Below are positions 51,918-60,969 of a stretch of DNA of 64,000 nucleotides, piece by piece. The notes beneath the pieces are model-generated. The model was not told the DNA's origin. It saw only the letters and a list, made by a program, of their open reading frames with translations, and did no database searches. A program made the translations under genes and the position numbers. Where the stretch lies: contig NZ_SCNV01000026.1 in the NCBI RefSeq assembly GCF_005503145.1, forward strand, positions 47,220-111,219. Reading direction: 5' to 3'. This stretch comes from Burkholderia sp. 4M9327F10 (GTDB lineage: Bacteria > Pseudomonadota > Gammaproteobacteria > Burkholderiales > Burkholderiaceae). How positions within the stretch are numbered: the first letter of the stretch is position 1; each line of letters starts with the position of its first letter.

Positions 51918-52577
51918 TCACGCGGCGCGTGCGTCCTGGGTGCCGTCGATCAGCGGCACACCGGTCAGTTTGTGCAGCGCGTCGAAATCGATATCCGAGA
52001 AGATCTCGCGCACGACCAGGCCGTCCGCGGTCACGTCGATCATGGCCAGATCCGTATAGATACGGTCTACGCAGGCTACACCGGTGACGGGATACGTGCA
52101 TTCGGCCGCAATCTTGCTCTCGCCCTGCTTGGTCAGATGCTCCATCATCACAAAGACCTGCTTTGCGCCGATTGCCAGGTCCATCGCGCCGCCGACTGCC
52201 GGAATCGCGTCCGGTGCGCCAGTGTGCCAGTTTGCGAGGTCGCCCTTGGCCGATACCTGGAACGCACCGAGTACGCAAAAGTCGAGGTGGCCACCGCGCA
52301 TCATCGCGAACGAATCCGCATGGTGGAAGTATGCGCCGCCCGTGAGCAGCGTGACATGCTGCTTGCCGGCGTTGATCAGTTCGTCGTCTTCCGCACCGGG
52401 TGCCGGCGCCGGGCCCATGCCGAGCAAGCCGTTTTCGCTGTGCAGGAAGATCTCCTTGTCGGCAGCGAGGTGGTTGGCCACCAGCGTGGGCACGCCGATA
52501 CCCAGGTTCACATACGCGCCCTCGGGGATATCCTGGGCGACGCGCTTCGCCATTTCATCGCGGGTCAGTTTTTTCAT
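51918..52577 (-). CDS. pcaJ: 3-oxoadipate CoA-transferase, beta subunit
   Basis: 219 residues. The catalytic glutamate is in LHSENGLLGMGP, and GIGVPTLVANHL and the GGHLDFCVLGAFQV segment are family hallmarks. TGAGGAA precedes the ATG. With PcaI it moves CoA from succinyl-CoA to beta-ketoadipate. Confidence 0.94.
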   Translation of the reverse strand: MKKLTRDEMAKRVAQDIPEGAYVNLGIGVPTLVANHLAADKEIFLHSENGLLGMGPAPAPGAEDDELINAGKQHVTLLTGGAYFHHADSFAMMRGGHLDFCVLGAFQVSAKGDLANWHTGAPDAIPAVGGAMDLAIGAKQVFVMMEHLTKQGESKIAAECTYPVTGVACVDRIYTDLAMIDVTADGLVVREIFSDIDFDALHKLTGVPLIDGTQDARAA

Positions 52578-52609
52578 GTCGGGTTCCTCAGGTGGGTCCT
52601 CGAGCGCGC

Positions 52610-53314
52610 TCAGGCGGTCGTGGCCGCGGCAAGCTCGGCTTGATGCGTGGCTTGCGGCACTTCGATCACGCGTTGCACAAAGATGCCGGGCGTGACGATC
52701 TGTTCCGGATCGAGTTCGCCGAGCGGCACCACTCTGGAGACCTGCACGATGGCGGTTTTTGCCGCGCTCGCCATGATCGGGCCGAAGTTGCGCGCGGTCT
52801 TGCGGTAGACCAGATTGCCCCAGCGGTCGCCCTTGAAGGCCTTGATGAGCGCGAAATCCGCGTGCAGCGGCGACTCCAGGACGTAATGCTTGCCGTCGAT
52901 CAGGCGGGTCTCCTTGCCCTCAGCGAGTTTCGTGCCGTAACCCGTGGGGGTGAAGAAGCCGCCAATGCCCGCCCCTGCTGCGCGAATGCGCTCGGCGAGA
53001 TTGCCCTGCGGCACGAGTTCGAGTTCGATCTCACCGGCGCGGTAGAGCGCGTCGAACACATAGGAATCGCTCTGGCGCGGAAACGAGCAGATGATCTTGC
53101 GCACGCGCTTTGCCTTGAGCAAGGCGGCAAGGCCAATGTCGCCGTTGCCCGCGTTGTTGTTGACGATGGTGAGCTCGCGCGCGCCCTGCTCGATCAGGGC
53201 GTCGATGAGTTCGGACGGCATGCCGGCCGTGCCGAAGCCGCCGATCATGACGGTGGCGCCATCCTGCACGTCGGCCACCGCGGCTTGAAGTGACTCGAAA
53301 ATCTTGTTGATCAT
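52610..53314 (-). CDS. pcaI: 3-oxoadipate CoA-transferase, alpha subunit
   Basis: 234 residues from the ATG at 53314, which has AAAGGGAA upstream; the frame extends to 53410 without homology. GATVMIGGFGTAGMPSELI and GIGGFFTPTGYGT are the CoA-transferase alpha-subunit motifs. First gene of the pcaI-J-B-D-C-K order. pcaGH, pcaHG-type dioxygenase genes and pcaF are not in the window. Confidence 0.94.
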   Translation of the reverse strand: MINKIFESLQAAVADVQDGATVMIGGFGTAGMPSELIDALIEQGARELTIVNNNAGNGDIGLAALLKAKRVRKIICSFPRQSDSYVFDALYRAGEIELELVPQGNLAERIRAAGAGIGGFFTPTGYGTKLAEGKETRLIDGKHYVLESPLHADFALIKAFKGDRWGNLVYRKTARNFGPIMASAAKTAIVQVSRVVPLGELDPEQIVTPGIFVQRVIEVPQATHQAELAAATTA

Positions 53315-53465
53315 GTCGGATTCCCTTTGAGACGCTTCGCGCCGGACCGCTTGTGCCGCCGCAGTCAGCCTGGCTGGCATGCGGTGAACGACACGCGGGA
53401 CGGTCTCCACGTCCTGGTCATAGCGCGCCGACCGGACCGGATCAACGCGATTTTGCTCGCCGAAA

Positions 53466-53503
53466 TGTTCGTATGTTGAACATGGATTCGTTTAGCGAAC
53501 GAA
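53466..53503. promoter_or_regulatory. Pair of inverted repeats at the pca transcription start
   Basis: Repeat 1: TGTTC (53466-53470) and GAACA (53478-53482). Repeat 2: TTCGTT (53487-53492) and AACGAA (53498-53503), perfect 6-base arms. They lie just downstream of the -10 box, where a bound repressor would block initiation. The GTTCG/CGAAC character recalls sites of IclR-type PcaR regulators, but no such gene is in the window. Confidence 0.55.
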
Positions 53504-53510
53504 TGGGCTC

Positions 53511-53540
53511 ATTATGAAAGCGGCTGTAACCCGTTGTCAA
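53511..53540 (-). promoter_or_regulatory. Sigma-70 promoter for the pca operon
   Basis: On the minus strand TTGACA (53540-53535) is followed by an 18-base spacer and CATAAT (53516-53511). The -35 is a perfect match and the -10 matches five of six. Transcription would start near 53504, about 190 bases before the pcaI ATG. Confidence 0.65.
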
Positions 53541-53900
53541 GGCGGGGCTATCCATAGTTCGGCGATAGTCGATGGTAACCAGCAAGACGAAATCCCACAT
53601 GCCTGGTAACTGTTCTGATCAAAGCGGAGAATCTCCCGATTTTTTATCTCGCACAGGAACAGTACTATCTCCGTCAGGATACGCCGTCCGCGAGCCTTGC
53701 GTGCAGGTTATCCGGGGAGGAAAGATGGTGCGGCAACGAACTGGATACAAATCATTTAGTTAGGAATATTAAACACTTCATCTGATGAGAACCGTTAGAG
53801 GTAACCGGCGCGCGACTCGCGCCGGCACATCGGTCCTGGTGCAAAACACAAATCGAGAGCGGCGCATCGGCTTGGTGAGCCGCCGAGGAATAAATGAATA

Positions 53901-56114
53901 ATGCAGACAAAGAGACATGACGACGAACCGGCAGGTTTCTGCCAAACGATTTGCAAAATCAGCCTGAAGTGGTCAAAAGTAAGCGCGCACCGTGCGATTG
54001 CCAGGAGCGCGGCCATTGCGCTTTCGTTGCTGCTCACGGCGTGCGGCGGGGAAGACAGCACGGGCTCGCCGGCACAAGCCACGCCAACGGCACAAAGCAC
54101 GGCCGAGGTCGCGGCAGCGGCGAGCGCCGCGAGTTCTACCCAGATTCCGCTCGCGGCATCCCTGAAGATGAACACCAGCAGCATTACCGCGGATACCACC
54201 ACCGACCGCTTCATCATTCGCTACAAAACAGGCAGCACGGAACGTGTTTCTACCGCGGCAGTCCAGTCAAAACTTGACCGGTTCGCGAGTGCCTTCCCTG
54301 CCAGGGCACATCATTTGCGCCGCATGGGTATCGGCTCGGATGTCGTTACGACGGAACGCAAACTGAACGCGAGGGAAGCGAGGGCATTCATGCGCGCTAT
54401 CGCTTCAGACCCAAACGTCGAATACGTCGAGCCCGATACGGAAATGTCGGTGACGATGACGCCGAACGACCCGGAGTACAGCAGCCAATGGGGGCTCACC
54501 TCGAACCAGAAGCCCGGTGTCGCTACGGTCGGCATACGGGCCGAAGGGGCCTGGGATGTCGCTAACGGATCGGGCATCGTCATTGCCGTGGTGGACAACG
54601 GTGTAACGAGTCATGGTGACCTGAACGCAAACATCCTGCCCGGATACGACTTCACCTCAGGCAACAGAGGCGGAAACGGCATGAATCCCGGCATCACGAC
54701 CGAGAAAAACTGCAGTGTGGTCTGGCATGGCACACACGTCGCGGGCATTGCTGCAGCGCTGACCAACAACGGCGTTGGGATCGCCGGGATCGCGCCAGCC
54801 GCACGGATCGTTCCGGTTCGGGTAATGAATGCCTGCGGAAACGGCTACGCCTCCGATATTGCTGACGGCATAACCTGGGCCGCCGGCGGAAGCGTTCCGG
54901 GTGTTCCCGCGAACCCCTATCCGGCGAAGGTCATCAACCTTAGCGTCGGCGGTCTGGGTATGTGTGAAGCCACTTTCCAGAACGCCATCGACTATGCAAT
55001 CAGCCGGGGATCAATGGTCGCTGCCGCCGCCGGCAACAATGCGGTCGACGCGTCGAATTTCGAACCCGCGAATTGTCGCGGCGTTGTCAGTGTAGGCGGC
55101 ACGAACCGCCCGGGAGGAAGATGGGTAAACTCCAACGATGGCGTCACGGTCGATATTGCGGCGCCGGCCGATTCAATCTGGTCCACCTACAACAACGGGA
55201 CGTCGTCGCCTGGTACCGAAGGGTACACATACATGAGCGGCACATCGATGGCTGCGCCTGCGGTCAGCGGCGTGATGGCGCTCGCCCAGTCAGTTGCTCC
55301 CGAGCCTCTCACGCCTGCAGAAATGCGCACGCTGCTGATGCAGAATGTGCAGCCATTTCCGGCCGGTTTACCCGATCAGCCTATTGGATCGGGAATCGTC
55401 GACGCGTATGCTACGGTCATCGCTGCGAGGTCGGGAAAAATTCCAGCGTCGGCTGACTTTGAGTGCGCACAAAGCGCGCAACTTATGCAGCTAACGTGTA
55501 CGAACCTTTCTACGGCGCGTGGTAGCAGGTCTATCCGCAAATGGGACTGGAATTTCGGCGACGGAAACCCTGACACGGTCACGACAGGTTCGACCAATCC
55601 GGTTGTGAACTACGACTACCCGGGAACCTATCTGGTCACGCTCACCGTGACCGATACAAGCGGGGCAACCAGTACCGTCAGGCGCCCTGTTAGTGTCAAG
55701 CCGCTCCTCGTGACCGATCTTACTGACAATGATTACGCCGCCCAGTACGGATTGAATTTTCCGTTGGCCAACGGCGAGATCCTGTACTTTTCGATTGCGG
55801 CTCCGGGAGGGGTGCGAAGCTTGATCTTCAATACCGCATGGACCACAACCTTTGACCTCAGATCGGGTTCGGCGAAAGATGTTGCGTTGCTTGAAGTCAA
55901 AGGCGGTACAGCTTCCATGGTGTCGCCTGACTGCTCGTCGGTCATGACAGGCGGGGTGCATGCGACCTGTACAGGATTGACAATACTCAACGGAGGAATC
56001 TGGTATGCCCGGGTTACGGCCAAGACAGCGGTAAATAGCGCCAGCCTCCGCGCCTTCAATACGCCTCCCGATCAATCCAAGGGCTTGTGTAGCCCGGGTA
56101 TGGCGCCCTGCTAG
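53901..56114 (+). CDS. Subtilisin-like serine protease, predicted lipoprotein with PKD domain
   Basis: 737 residues. A signal with lipobox LLLTAC48 suggests a lipid-anchored protein. An inhibitor-type propeptide (about residues 100-180) is followed by the S8 domain, with catalytic D232 (VVDNGV), H276 (HGTHVAG), oxyanion N379 (AAAGNN) and S449 (SGTSMAAP). Residues about 545-600 form a PKD domain (KWDWNFGDGNPD... VTLTVTDTSG). The last 130 residues look like a PPC-type secretion domain (LANGEILYFSIAAPGGV). It should be an extracellular protease of the bacterial-lyase/aqualysin type. A short Ala/Ser/Thr-rich spacer separates anchor and propeptide. Confidence 0.93.
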   Translation: MQTKRHDDEPAGFCQTICKISLKWSKVSAHRAIARSAAIALSLLLTACGGEDSTGSPAQATPTAQSTAEVAAAASAASSTQIPLAASLKMNTSSITADTTTDRFIIRYKTGSTERVSTAAVQSKLDRFASAFPARAHHLRRMGIGSDVVTTERKLNAREARAFMRAIASDPNVEYVEPDTEMSVTMTPNDPEYSSQWGLTSNQKPGVATVGIRAEGAWDVANGSGIVIAVVDNGVTSHGDLNANILPGYDFTSGNRGGNGMNPGITTEKNCSVVWHGTHVAGIAAALTNNGVGIAGIAPAARIVPVRVMNACGNGYASDIADGITWAAGGSVPGVPANPYPAKVINLSVGGLGMCEATFQNAIDYAISRGSMVAAAAGNNAVDASNFEPANCRGVVSVGGTNRPGGRWVNSNDGVTVDIAAPADSIWSTYNNGTSSPGTEGYTYMSGTSMAAPAVSGVMALAQSVAPEPLTPAEMRTLLMQNVQPFPAGLPDQPIGSGIVDAYATVIAARSGKIPASADFECAQSAQLMQLTCTNLSTARGSRSIRKWDWNFGDGNPDTVTTGSTNPVVNYDYPGTYLVTLTVTDTSGATSTVRRPVSVKPLLVTDLTDNDYAAQYGLNFPLANGEILYFSIAAPGGVRSLIFNTAWTTTFDLRSGSAKDVALLEVKGGTASMVSPDCSSVMTGGVHATCTGLTILNGGIWYARVTAKTAVNSASLRAFNTPPDQSKGLCSPGMAPC

Positions 56115-56210
56115 TTTTCGGCAATAGCGCCGCCTGATAGCAATGCCCCTGCGGCCGGTTCGCCGGCTCAGGGGTATGACTAACACTGGGCAAATGGTTT
56201 GCCCGTCACA

Positions 56211-58022
56211 ATGTCAAATGCAGATATCAGTTCAGCGGACGTCCGCGTGATAATCAAACACGCCGACGCGGCATTCTCCGCGCAGCGTATGAGCGAAGCG
56301 GCGCACCATTACCGGAAAGTATTGGCCGAGCGTCCGAACGACATTCACGCGTTGCACCGGCTGGCTCTTGCATGCGTGCATATCCATGCGATCGACGAGG
56401 CGAACACGCATATTGGACTCGCCTTGAAGGCCGCTCCGGAGCGTGCCGAACTATGGGAGCACGCAGGTCTGATTGCCGCCGTGAAACGCGAGTATGTCCG
56501 TGCCGAAGCGCTCTATCGGCAAGCGATCAATCTCGCGGGAAGCACGGCAACACTGCACCGGAACCTGGCCGACTGTCTTCGGCAATCGCGCCGGCTTGCT
56601 GAAGCCAGGGCCCACTACGAAAAAGCCATTGTTATAGATCCCCAACTGCATCATGCGCTTCGCGCGCTCGCGCGCATCAGCAAGGAACTCGGCGCGACCG
56701 ACGATGCTGCGCAATACTGGCTGCGAGCGTGGGCGCTCGACTCAGGAAACCTGCAAGACGGGCTCGACACGATCGCATCACTCATCAAAGCCCGCCGCAC
56801 AGGACAGCTTGACGAAGTTATCGCCACGATCAGAACCCGCTTCGCTGACGACGCCGACGCGCTAAAGTCACTAGCGTTTGTACTCAACACGAACGACTAC
56901 TTCAATGAAGCGCTCAGCGTAGCAAGACAGGGACTGGTAATCGACCCGCTGCATCCCCTTCTGCATCACAACGCTGCGCGCGCACTTGGCATATGCGGCA
57001 AGGCCGCCGAATGCCTGCCGCACAGCATGGAAGCGGCGAGACGGCTGCCCGATAACCCCTATCTGCAATTCCACCTCGCAGGCACGTTGCTTAGCCTCGG
57101 TGAATTCGCAGAAGGCTGGAAACGTTACGCCTGGTTCTACGCACTGCCTGGCAAAGACAAGGAGATGGCTTTCCCCGGCTTCCCCGAATGGAAAAGCGAA
57201 CCTGTTGCCGGATGCACGTTCCTGCTGGTAGGCGAACAGGGCCGTGGCGATGAAATCCAGTTTATTCGCTTCGCCGAGTGGCTACGCCGTCAGGGAGCCG
57301 TCGTCGATGTGCTGGTCAGCCAGCCTGTCGCGGGCATCGCGGCCAGCATGACCGGCGTGCGCGCCGTATTCACCACCATGCCGTCCGGCCCGTATGATTA
57401 CTGGAGCCATATGCTCAAGATGCCCGGGCATATGAAGCTCAATCAGTCGATGCTGCCCATTGCGATGCCCTACATCACAGCATCGCCCGACAAGCTCAAG
57501 CACTGGCGGGCCCGCATCGATGCCATTTCGCCCGTCACTGCATATAACGGAAACCGGCGAATCGGTGTGGTGTGGGCCGGCGGCCCGCACCATCTGCTCG
57601 ACCGCTTCCGGTCTATCCGTCTTGAGGTGTTGAGACCGCTTTTCGCGCTGCCGCGAACAACCTGGTATTCGGTCCAGAAAGGGGAGCGCGAGCGAGAAAG
57701 CGAAGTCCTGGGGCAGGAATTCGACTTGCACACGCTGGGCCCGGTCATTCAGGACTTCACCGACACGCTCGCGATACTTGCGACGCTCGACCTGCTCATT
57801 ACCGTTGACACGTCGGTCGCGCATCTCGCCGGTGCGGCGAGCTTGCCCGTATGGACGCTGCTGCAAGCCGGCGCCGACTGGCGCTGGATGACAGACCGGA
57901 ACGACAGTCCCTGGTATCCGTCCATGCGCCTGTTCCGTCAGCCCGAGCCGGGAGCGTGGGATTGCGTGGTTCAAGACGTCCGGCAGGCGTTGCTGGCATG
58001 GCGTGACACGCCGGCAAGCTAG
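56211..58022 (+). CDS. TPR protein with glycosyltransferase-9-like C-terminal domain
   Basis: 603 residues; the frame opens with a TTG at 56199, but the ATG at 56211 is preferred, though neither has a good ribosome site. Residues 1-290 hold about seven TPR units (AAHHYRKVLAERPNDIHALHRLALA, AEALYRQAINLAGSTATLHRNLADCL). The C-terminal half has GRGDEIQFIRFAEWL, RRIGVVWAGG and LDLLITVDTSVAHLAGA, the last being the hallmark of the ADP-heptose-transferase-like fold. It may glycosylate a protein or surface structure. It follows the protease gene by about 96 bases. Confidence 0.88.
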   Translation: MSNADISSADVRVIIKHADAAFSAQRMSEAAHHYRKVLAERPNDIHALHRLALACVHIHAIDEANTHIGLALKAAPERAELWEHAGLIAAVKREYVRAEALYRQAINLAGSTATLHRNLADCLRQSRRLAEARAHYEKAIVIDPQLHHALRALARISKELGATDDAAQYWLRAWALDSGNLQDGLDTIASLIKARRTGQLDEVIATIRTRFADDADALKSLAFVLNTNDYFNEALSVARQGLVIDPLHPLLHHNAARALGICGKAAECLPHSMEAARRLPDNPYLQFHLAGTLLSLGEFAEGWKRYAWFYALPGKDKEMAFPGFPEWKSEPVAGCTFLLVGEQGRGDEIQFIRFAEWLRRQGAVVDVLVSQPVAGIAASMTGVRAVFTTMPSGPYDYWSHMLKMPGHMKLNQSMLPIAMPYITASPDKLKHWRARIDAISPVTAYNGNRRIGVVWAGGPHHLLDRFRSIRLEVLRPLFALPRTTWYSVQKGERERESEVLGQEFDLHTLGPVIQDFTDTLAILATLDLLITVDTSVAHLAGAASLPVWTLLQAGADWRWMTDRNDSPWYPSMRLFRQPEPGAWDCVVQDVRQALLAWRDTPAS

Positions 58023-58174
58023 CCTTGCACGAAGCGCCGCCTGCCCCAACGCCCGTGGCCCGGCGGCCCGGTGGAAAAGTCAAACGACCCTCGGCGCTTT
58101 CCCCAATATACGGCAAGGAGATTTAGGCTGTACGGTGTATACGCTCCAGCGATACTAGTCCACTCCCTGCCCGC

Positions 58175-59098
58175 ATGTCCGAACTCGACCTGAACCTGAT
58201 CCCCTACCTCGTTGCGATGGAAGAAACCCGCAATGTGAGCCGCGCAGCCGAACGCCTGGGCGTCAGCCAGCCGCGTGTGAGCACGGCGCTCGGGCGGTTG
58301 CGCGAGTACTTCGGCGACCAGCTCTTCGTGCGCACTTCGCGCGGCATGGAGCCGACGCCGCGAGCGCTCGCGCTCGTCCCGGCAGCGCGCGAGGCGCTGC
58401 TACGGATCGAACAGGGCATGCTCGATGCGCAAGACTTCGAACCGGCGTCGACGACGCACACGTTTTCGATCGCGCTTTCCGATGTCGGCGAAATCGTGTT
58501 CCTGCCGCGCCTGCTGCAACTCTTCGCGGAACGCGCGCCGCATGCGAATCTGCGCTCGGTCTCGCTTCCACCCTCGCAAATCGAGCGCGGCCTCGAATCC
58601 GGCGACGTGGATCTGGCAGTCGGCTACTTCCCTGACCTGTCGGGCAATAACTTCTTTCAGCAACGCCTGTTTACGCACCGTTTCATTTGCCTGATGCGCA
58701 GCGACCATCCGCTTGCACGCGAGCCGCTCACGCTGTCGCAGTTCGTCGGCTGCGGGCATGCGGTGGTGCGCGCCGAAGGGCGCAGCCAGGAAGTCCTCGA
58801 GCAGTTCCTTGAGAAAAAGCGCATCCGGCGCCGTGCGGTGCTGGAGACTTCGCACTTCATGAGCCTGCCGTTCATCCTCGCACGCACCAATCTGATCGCC
58901 ACGGTGCCGCACGCAATCGGCTTTGCCTATGTCTCCGAGCACGCCTCCATCACGCTCGTCGAGCCACCGCTCGAACTGCCACGCTTCGATCTGAAGCAGC
59001 ATTGGCATCGCAAGTTTCATAACGATCCGCGTGCGGGCTGGTTGCGCAGCATCGTCGCCGAGCTCTTTAACGATGCCATGGACGAGTGGCCGAAATAG
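58175..59098 (+). CDS. LysR-family regulator
   Basis: 307 residues. HTH NVSRAAERLGVSQPRVSTALGRLREYF with the NodD/LinR-type RTSRGMEPTPRAL wing. The effector domain (DLAVGYFPDLSGNNFFQQRLF, IATVPHAIGFAYV) is typical of regulators of aromatic or lactone degradation. No adjacent divergent gene reveals its target; folE follows in the same direction after a strong hairpin. Confidence 0.9.
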   Translation: MSELDLNLIPYLVAMEETRNVSRAAERLGVSQPRVSTALGRLREYFGDQLFVRTSRGMEPTPRALALVPAAREALLRIEQGMLDAQDFEPASTTHTFSIALSDVGEIVFLPRLLQLFAERAPHANLRSVSLPPSQIERGLESGDVDLAVGYFPDLSGNNFFQQRLFTHRFICLMRSDHPLAREPLTLSQFVGCGHAVVRAEGRSQEVLEQFLEKKRIRRRAVLETSHFMSLPFILARTNLIATVPHAIGFAYVSEHASITLVEPPLELPRFDLKQHWHRKFHNDPRAGWLRSIVAELFNDAMDEWPK

Positions 59099-59139
59099 TC
59101 CACATACTCGCCCTCCGGCAATGAAGCCGCGCTGCGACG

Positions 59140-59171
59140 GCTGCCTGCATGTGAGTCGGCCCGCAGGCAGC
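59140..59171 (+). terminator. Hairpin between the LysR and folE genes
   Basis: GCTGCCTGC (59140-59148) and GCAGGCAGC (59163-59171) are perfect 9-base arms with a 14-base loop, 42 bases after the LysR stop. There is no T-run. It probably ends the LysR message. Confidence 0.5.
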
Positions 59172-59260
59172 GCCGCGCGCGTCAGCGTAAAACATGGAAC
59201 AATGGCTGCCACCGTTTGGACCTTATTCAGCGCGCGGACGCGGAACCGGAGGAAAGAAGG

Positions 59261-59896
59261 ATGAGCAGCAAGCCAAAGAAAACCAGGCAGAACGAAACCC
59301 CGGGGCGCCCGACGCGCGACGAAGCGGAAGAAGCCGTCCGCGTGCTGCTGCGCTGGGCGGGCGACGATCCGCAGCGCGAAGGCCTGCTGGACACGCCGGC
59401 GCGCGTAGTCCGCTCCTATGAGGAATTCTTCGCGGGCTATGCAGTCAATCCACGCGACCTGCTCGCCCGCACCTTCTCGGAGGTGGACGGCTACGACGAG
59501 ATGATCGTCCTCAAAGACATCCGCTTCGAAAGCTATTGCGAGCATCACATGGTGCCGATCATCGGCCGCGCGCACGTTGCCTATCTGCCGGGCCACCGGG
59601 TCGTGGGTATTTCGAAGCTGGCGCGGCTTGTCGACGCGTTCGCCAAGCGGCTACAGATCCAGGAGAAGATGACCGCGCAGATCGCCGACACGCTCAACGA
59701 CGTGCTGCAACCCGCGGGCGTCGGCGTCATTCTTGAAGCCGCTCATCAATGCATGTCGACGCGCGGCGTACACAAGGCCGGCGTCACCATGGTCACGTCG
59801 CGCATGCTCGGCACGTTTCGCACGGACCCGTCGACCCGCCGCGAGTTTCTGTCGATCGTCGGCAATCCCGGTATCGTGGCGGTGGCGAATACTTAG
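59261..59896 (+). CDS. folE: GTP cyclohydrolase I
   Basis: 211 residues from the ATG at 59261, preceded by GGAGGAAAGAAGG. Zinc ligands and substrate residues are in YCEHHMVPIIGRAHVAYLP and HQCMSTRGV; the VDAFAKRLQIQEKMTAQIA helix is also diagnostic. It makes 7,8-dihydroneopterin triphosphate for tetrahydrofolate or biopterin. The N-terminal 15 residues are lysine-rich and variable. Burkholderia genomes often carry more than one folE, so this may be a paralogue. Confidence 0.94.
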   Translation: MSSKPKKTRQNETPGRPTRDEAEEAVRVLLRWAGDDPQREGLLDTPARVVRSYEEFFAGYAVNPRDLLARTFSEVDGYDEMIVLKDIRFESYCEHHMVPIIGRAHVAYLPGHRVVGISKLARLVDAFAKRLQIQEKMTAQIADTLNDVLQPAGVGVILEAAHQCMSTRGVHKAGVTMVTSRMLGTFRTDPSTRREFLSIVGNPGIVAVANT

Positions 59897-59914
59897 CACG
59901 CCAAGCCACTGGCC

Positions 59915-60823
59915 TCACGCCGGACGGCGCGGTGCGCGTTTCATCTGCCCCACGGTCGCCAGCAGGACCGCGCCGAGCACACAGGCTACGCCCGCGAGCT
60001 GCGCGCCCGATACCGGCTCATGCAGAAAAGCCGCCGCCATCGCCACCGTACTCACGGGCACCAATGCGGTCATCAGGCCCGCTTCCGCGCCGCTGATCCG
60101 CGCGGCCCCCGCGTACCACAGCACGAAGCCAGCCACGGTCGGCACCAGCGCGTAATAAACCACTCCGGCGAGCGCGCCGGCATTGAACGGCAGGCGCCAT
60201 GCCTGCTCGAAACATGCCGGCACAATCGCCACGGCGAAGCCTATACCGCTCATCAGGGCCGACAGCGGCAGCGCGGCGACTGGTGTGCGCAGCTTGCGGT
60301 TGATCAGAATAAACAGCGCTTCGCAGACAATCGCGGCAAATACGAGCGTGTCACCGGCTAAAGAACCAGCCGCATGCGGCGCGCCGATATCTTCGATGTG
60401 TACCGTGCATACCAGCACGCCCAAGGTCGCCAGCACGATCGCGCCGAGCAGCGAGGGCCCCGGCCGCTCGCCGAGCGCCAGCATGGCCACCAGTGCCGAG
60501 ACCGCCGGCAAAGTGCCCGCTATCACGCCTGCGTCCGCGGCCGACGCAAGCTTCATGCCGCTGATCAGACACACCGTATAGCCGACGCTGCCGGCACCCG
60601 CCTGGGCGATCAGCAACAATATGTCCCGCCGTCCAGGACGCGGCCAGCGCACCCCGCGCACGCGCATCACCAGCAGAAACACCGGAAAGGCAATCGCAAA
60701 ACGCAACGCCGTGGCGGAGAACGGCGGCAGCCCGGCCGCGATCGGCTTGCTGACCACCACCGTACTGCCGACGCCGATCATCGCCAGGCCGCACAAGAGA
60801 TAACCCAGGTAACGCGAATTCAT
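59915..60823 (-). CDS. EamA/DMT-family exporter
   Basis: 302 residues with ten hydrophobic segments in two EamA repeats (PPFSATALRFAIAFPVFLLV; LVPTVAGFVLWYAGAARISGAEAGLMTALVPV). Likely exports a metabolite or amino acid. It lies downstream of the AraC-type gene on the same strand, with a 146-base gap, so that regulator may control it. Confidence 0.9.
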   Translation of the reverse strand: MNSRYLGYLLCGLAMIGVGSTVVVSKPIAAGLPPFSATALRFAIAFPVFLLVMRVRGVRWPRPGRRDILLLIAQAGAGSVGYTVCLISGMKLASAADAGVIAGTLPAVSALVAMLALGERPGPSLLGAIVLATLGVLVCTVHIEDIGAPHAAGSLAGDTLVFAAIVCEALFILINRKLRTPVAALPLSALMSGIGFAVAIVPACFEQAWRLPFNAGALAGVVYYALVPTVAGFVLWYAGAARISGAEAGLMTALVPVSTVAMAAAFLHEPVSGAQLAGVACVLGAVLLATVGQMKRAPRRPA

Positions 60824-60969
60824 GCCACCGCCCTTGTTGATTGAATGAGCGGTCAGCTTAGAAGCCGGGCGGCGAGGGGTCTTGAATGAAATTGCAGCGC
60901 GTAGTTAAACGAAGCTGGCGGGTCTAACGAGACTAGCGGGGCTATCTGGTCTATCGGGCCGGCGCGTGC

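Larger units (their letters stand above)
53315..53900. other. Divergent control region between pcaI and the subtilase gene
   Basis: 586 bases. On the pca side it holds a strong promoter and two inverted repeats (listed separately). On the subtilase side it has an AT-rich stretch (53745-53780) and a perfect CCGGCGCG/CGCGCCGG hairpin (53805-53825) in the presumed leader. A 63-codon frame at 53572-53763 looks non-coding. Confidence 0.55.

Noticed and set aside
53572..53763. 63-codon frame upstream of the subtilase gene
   Set aside because: No ribosome site, no recognisable composition or domain, and it lies in the pca/subtilase control region.
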